A stretch of DNA of 64,000 bases from positions 5,538,001 to 5,602,000 of the forward strand of contig AP031357.1 in the NCBI GenBank assembly GCA_037833965.1, written 5' to 3'. Positions 59,001 through 64,000 of this stretch are shown here, in pieces. Below the pieces are notes generated by a model, which was given only the letters and a program-made list of their open reading frames with translations, made no database searches and was not told the origin of the DNA. The position numbers and the translations under genes were made by a program. The DNA is from Marchantia polymorpha subsp. ruderalis. Its lineage: Eukaryota; Streptophyta; Marchantiopsida; Marchantiales; Marchantiaceae. Positions within the stretch are counted from its first letter, which is position 1. The number at the start of each line of letters is the position of its first letter.

Positions 59001-62000
59001 GGACATCAATCAGAAACCGAACAGTGATAAAGTCCGTGCATAGATCAACCTCCTAATGAACACAACTGTAGATTAAACCAGGACGACAGAAGAGAAGCTT
59101 ACTCATGTTTTTGAATCCGAAATCATGAGGTATTGTAGTATAAAATTCACTGCACCCAAAAACAAAACAAGAACTAGTTAGTTTTGTTTGACACTGGAAA
59201 ACCTCTTACTCCATCGTTTCCGATTTTCACCTGAGAAAGAATGTCCGGCAACTTCACAGAGTTATGGACCTCATCACGAAAACTGACAGCCAACTTACAA
59301 GAAGGCTACATTCAGTTGTCACAGTGCACATGTTGACCGAATTCTAATCAAGTGTTGAACTCCTGAATAATGTAACGTTATGTAACAAAGAGGTGTGTCC
59401 GGACCTGCTAAGCTGGGCAAGTACACTGCCAGTTGCCTTGCTGTCCAATGCCGCTGCGATCCTCTTCAAAACTTCATAGCCCTGTGAAAGGAACAAGTTT
59501 ATTGTAACCATTTACTGTCACAACATACAGCGTTAAGGGAAGACAAGTCTTGGTAAATGTGACATGGATGTTCATCGAGCTTTGTTCAAAAACCACAAAA
59601 TTCAGCCTTCACGATGACCTTAAAAGCAACACCGGTAAAGGCAGATAGGTTCACACTCTAAGAATTGTGGACTTGCTCAATTTTCCAAGAGGCATCTTCT
59701 TCGCGTCATACCCTGAAAGTAAAACAACAAATGTTAAGAGTTTTGAATTAACAAGGAGGAATCGTACCAGAGAGAGCATTTTCAGGTTCGAAGTGAAGAT
59801 GGGATTCTTATGGTGATATTGGTGAATATTCTCTTATTCTGCCCTTCCTCTTCATCTCAACGTACTTAATCTTGCCTGTCTGTTACGACCACCGCCGCTC
59901 AGCCACGTTATGATCTTCAATCTCTGACATGATAATACTAATACGTATAGTTCTGATAACAAGAAATCTTCATTTTAAGACACTTGAACTAACAGTGGGA
60001 GTGAGTTGATCACAAAACTTTTGCTGAATAGAGTTGTACACTTTCATCGTTTACTTGAGCATAGAAATTGAAAATTAATGACTGACGGGAGCTTCGATAT
60101 GGATCGATGCACATCAAAAATATACGATGAAGCTTTTTGCAAAAGGCTCTGTAATGTTTGAAGAAAATTTTCAAACAGGAAACTCCTTACCAATTTCCAT
60201 CATCTGTTGCTTCATCATGTTGATATTGCAAATGAGCTGAATTAGCTTCTCAACTTCAGGTTTGAGCTTGCTAGGGCCACGTGGTTTTTTGTCTACGTCA
60301 TTCTCCTTAGCAGCCTGCGCATCAGAGATTTCCATAAGCTTTCATCTACCATAGGAAATCGAGAGGGTTTTTCAAGAATAAATTTATGAAAATGCCAAAC
60401 ATGTAGATGATGAACTTACGTCATTCTTATCATTGGTCTCTTCATAATCCATTTCCAACCATGTGTATTTCCCCGGGTACGCTTCAAACTTTTTGCGCTT
60501 ATCCCAATCATTTTTCGTCTTGTCATGGAAAGCAGATTCGAAAGCACGTATTGCTTCGAAACGGGTCGAACAAGAGGAGAGCTTGCTCTGTCCCTTTGCA
60601 CCAACTCTTCCCCACCTGGTGAAGATGTAAAACTGGCCACCTGCATCTCTCTCTGCGTCAACAACTCACATTACGTCATTTCAAACCCTACTGACTGTGA
60701 CGTTTTCTTGTACTATATAAATAAAACTATTTGAACTTGAAAGAAATCAATTTTTCGATTGTGCTACCGCACCAGTTCCACAATTACCTAAAGCAAATTT
60801 TTGTATATTTCTTACACATCCAAATGTCAGATAACTGGGTTAAGACAATAATCCCTGAACAAAGCTAACGCTTCAGTCTTAGATCCCGACTAAAGTTGGT
60901 AAATTGTTACCAGGTATTCTTGTATGTAAATCTAAACATCTGTGAAACAATTGCTGAAGTTTTGATGAAATTTGCAAAATATACCCAATGCTTGAATCAC
61001 GTAGTACTTGTTGTTGTTGCCACCAACATTCGTCTGGTTCAGCATCGCATCATAAACATCCTCACCCTGCAGAAAGAGGTATGGTTAGGAAAAAAACCTG
61101 TTTTATTACAATAAGGTCCTTATGAAATATGCATAGCTGATCTTCGAGGTGCAATCATGTACCTTTCTACACTTCTATCCTTACTGAGTAGGGAGTGAGA
61201 GCGCAAAATATGATGTGGTTTTACTGAATGAAAACGTGTGCGTGGACTTACATCCTCAATAACATGAAAAGAGTTCTTAACAGTCTCGGGTAAGTTTGGA
61301 TCCAAAATAGCACGTCCTTTTTTGGTAGCTGTGACTAATTTTTTGTCATTGTCTTCACCATCATTTCCATCTGAATGGAGACGGAACAACGACAACAGAA
61401 ATCAATCGATATGTTGTACTTATCGATTTTGCAAACGAAACAAATCGACATAGCAATCACTCCTTTCCAGGGTCGAGGTCCATAAAACGATTTGTCAATA
61501 TCTGTATGGGAATGAAATGGAATTTGAAAGTAAGACTGTTACACGTAGGACCAGGAGTTGATCGACCTGGAATACGAACTCTCACTAACAGAATGGCAAA
61601 ACTATATAACTCATTGGTGACATTCATACAGCTGAATAAACATGAAAGATGAGTCGTCTGCTGAAGCCGAGAAATGGATTAACAATGTTTTCTTCAATGC
61701 AAACCGATTGTCAAATTTACCTGTGGCAACTCCCTTAGCTTTTTTCTCCTGAGCTTTCAGAGCAGCTATCAGTCTCTTCTTCAGAGCTGCTTTTGCTCCT
61801 GCAGTGGAGCAGCCCATATCAGCTAAGGTGTCTTTGAGTTCGGTTACCAACATGGCGTTAACATCTTCAAGCTTTACTCGCTTGGGAGGTGCTGCTTGAT
61901 CATCGTCGTCATCTCGAGCATGAGTCTTCTTTCCAGATGCTTTCTTGTCATTCTGTTCAATACAAGCAGCGTAATATAAGTGCTGCAGAAACTTTCTTAG

Positions 62001-62502
62001 GGTAGTGAAATCCTTATTCGTCAAGTGATTCACTATGGGGAGCGCGCATACCTTGTCAGCGTTTGTCGATTTCTCATCATCATTAGAAGATTTCCCGTTA
62101 TCAGATGCAATGTCATCTGTGTCTTGCTTGTCGTCTTTGTCATCCGCTTCAATCGCCGCATCAAGCCTAGCTACCTGTGATCCAGTTATACAAACCTTGC
62201 TTAGCATGAGTAAGAACAGCGTTAAAGCTTGAAAGATGGTTGACACATTTTCATACGCAGTTTATGGCCTCAACATTATAATAGAAAATATCTTCTCATG
62301 TGATAAAAAAAAAACCATTCTTCGTCGCTTAAGATAGATGTTAATCTGAGTAGCGAAGGTGCTCAATTTATCTCTGTTTGATAAGAGATCTGAAATCATA
62401 ATTAAAGGGAAAGAGTACCAGAGCAGGCTTTAGGCCAGTGGTGTCCAGTCCCCGCTTCGCTAGCTCATCTCTCAGCTCCTGGACTCTCAATTTGTTTGAC
62501 AT
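56014..62502 (-). CDS. PARP2: Poly(ADP-ribose) polymerase, plant PARP2 type (SAP-SAP-WGR-PRD-catalytic; 19 exons)
   Basis: Family role: nuclear enzyme that senses DNA breaks and attaches poly(ADP-ribose) from NAD+. Exons, 5' to 3' on the minus strand: 62502-62419, 62174-62052, 61952-61721, 61371-61251, 61066-60985, 60640-60420, 60314-60191, about 59712-59659, 59492-59405, 59154-59104, 58990-58940, 58748-58688, 58496-58417, then 58273-58163, 57952-57894, 57765-57623, 57515-57442, 57280-57172, 56106-56014. SAP1: [23 protein letters not shown]2: [41 protein letters not shown]. Regulatory domain: [43 protein letters not shown]. Catalytic: [75 protein letters not shown]. The His (WHGS), Tyr (SANYCY) and Glu (YNEFIVY) of the triad are all present. 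Exons join in frame, so it appears intact. Two SAP domains at the N-terminus instead of zinc fingers separate it from PARP1. The exons marked 'about' and the four after them are approximate. Confidence 0.95.
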
Positions 62503-64000
62503 TTCAACTAAGAGCAGTCAAAAGTCGGTTCCTTTAGTCGAGTGACCAGAAGATTGCGCTGCATCAGCACTTAAAATGTCAGCCTTAAACAACACATGTA
62601 AACACTAGGAGTTCAAATCAAAACTTCTTTTCTCTTCACAGTGCAGTAATCAGATATCTTCCGCTTGAGTTTGGACTGAACAAACAGGTTCATTTCAGAG
62701 ATGCCCATATCTAAAAAAGTTCGACAGCGTTACAGAATTGGCCGGCAAAGAAACAGTAAATGGAAGAGAAAGGAGAACAGCAGGACTGGTCAGTGTTTCA
62801 AAGGTTGATGCAGATCTGATTGGCAACGATAATGTTGTGATGAGATCCAAGAAAACAATTGGAAAGCAGAGCTCGCAGCTACAATTAAATCCAAACAAAG
62901 AGCAGAAAAGCTCCAGTAAGAGACATAAATCAGACGAGCGCGAAAAGTAATTTTCAACTTCTACAACCATCACACCATGGGAGAACAGATGTCGGAATGA
63001 TCTATATTCTCTGAGCACATTCTGCCTTTCCGTTACAGACCTTATCCATCGATCCAAATTCTACGACAAATCTAAAGGGCATGAAAAAATTCGATCTTGC
63101 TCTCAACCAGGTACAAGGGCATCTACTGCGACGTAAGGTGATTAATTATCCCCCATGCTGACTGCAAACATGACCTCATTAACACCGCCACCACCCAGAC
63201 AAAAGAAACACAGCACTTCACAATCAGCAGGAGATCTCAGCTCACGTCAAATCATGCTTCCAACTATCATTGGCTACGCGGAATCTACAAACATTAACAC
63301 ATGTGATATCCTTGTCTTGCACACTAGCGTGTCAGAGAAGCAAATGAGAGCATTGATTTGAGGCCCATTCGATCGCTGCCGAATTGAACTCGTTGCCTTT
63401 TTGAACCACTGAAATCGAAATCTTTATTTAGCGCGCTATAAATTCAAAAAAAAATTCGCACGGCACTCGAACGCAAAAGCGACATACCGAAAGAAAAAAA
63501 TCCTCGGGCGAGCGATCCATGCACTAAATGCACGCGCACGTACCTCCTCCTACTCCTCCGGTCTGAAGCAGAATTGCAAGATTTGTCAAAACCATGAACG
63601 AATGTTCGCGATCTCAGGTCGTCCTCCGCCTGCGCTGCTCCGCTCTCCAGGCATCTCTCTCTCTCCGCTGGAGAACATTTAGAAGAACACTGCGATCGTG
63701 TCTCCCGGTTCGAGCCACTCACGCGGGCAATCGGCAGCTCTTTCGCCTGAAGGATGACCAGAGCTCCCACAGCGCTCCTCCATGCCAGGCCGCCCAGATG
63801 TTCTTGTAACGAAGGAGAGACGTGGTCAACGCGGAGATCTTGCGGTATAGATTTGAATATCGCGATTGACAAACTGGCATCTGAGACGACAAGCTTCAGA
63901 TCGAAGCCAAGCCAGCCGACGACTGTACGGCACCCTTGTTCAATCTCTCTTATTACGGATCTTCTCTTAACTTTAGACGGAGCAGAAAAGCAACTTCCCT
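62503..64000. other. Region upstream of PARP2 and window end
   Basis: Probably contains the PARP2 promoter. On the plus strand a 70 aa ORF at 62,738-62,950 is Lys/Ser/Asn-rich (MAGKETVNGRERRTAGLVSV) and another at 63,155-63,361 starts MLTANMTSLTPPPPRQKKHS. They could belong to a divergently transcribed gene running off the right edge. The last 500 bases are GC-richer, with a TATAAAT at about 63,436 and ORFs on both strands (63,444-63,872 minus; 63,594-63,809 plus). I recognise none of these. Confidence 0.4.

Noticed and set aside
1-64000. CRISPR arrays, bacterial operons, tRNA genes
   Set aside because: No regularly spaced direct repeats, the sequence is eukaryotic with spliced genes, and I saw no convincing tRNA cloverleaf. 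A covariance-model scan would be needed to exclude tRNAs.

Overview
This is a 64 kb window of nuclear DNA from a land plant, most likely a bryophyte. Genes are split by many short GT-AG introns. It carries plant-type VAL (B3 plus CW zinc finger) and plant-type PARP2 genes, a captured light-harvesting chlorophyll-protein (LHCII) fragment, a TORNADO1-like ROCO gene and a Ty1/copia element. My recollection of similar repeat-borne proteins in liverwort (Marchantia) data points to a liverwort, but this is inference and no search was run.

Layout. 1.8-9.3 kb (+): a VAL/HSI2-type B3 transcriptional repressor, with a 0.78 kb inverted-repeat transposon carrying an antisense LHCII fragment inside one intron. 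12.8-22.1 kb (+): a complete UTP25 gene (SSU processome, 18S rRNA maturation) of about 24 exons. 26.0-30.2 kb (+): an LRR-ROC-COR (ROCO) protein of 1187 aa. 30.4-31.0 kb: a decayed hAT-like transposase tail and a fold-back repeat. 31.1-49.1 kb: a nested mobile-element cluster. 50.7-52.2 kb (-): a single-exon F-box gene. About 54.1 kb (-): a truncated U6 snRNA copy. 56.0-62.5 kb (-): a complete SAP-SAP-WGR-PARP gene (PARP2 type) of 19 exons. The remaining stretches are intergenic, with nothing recognised beyond the small items listed.

The nested cluster is the most unusual part. A Ty1/copia element is broken inside gag by a 5,316 bp insertion (39,152-44,467). The insertion starts TG, ends CA and is flanked by a 5 bp duplication (TTTAG). 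Removing it and one TTTAG restores the gag reading frame. It encodes a conserved protein I cannot assign, followed by a coiled-coil ORF, but no reverse transcriptase, integrase or recognisable transposase, and I find no long terminal repeats. Three relatives lie on the minus strand. One of them, 35,101-36,568 (1,468 bp), keeps only the two ends and the last part of the coding region, like an internally deleted derivative, and has itself inserted into another relative. The 5.3 kb element is also studded with short hairpin-forming palindromes, some read as codons.

The host genes are ordinary housekeeping or regulatory loci (chromatin repression, ribosome biogenesis, DNA repair signalling, protein turnover) and do not form a pathway. 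The novelty is in the mobile DNA.
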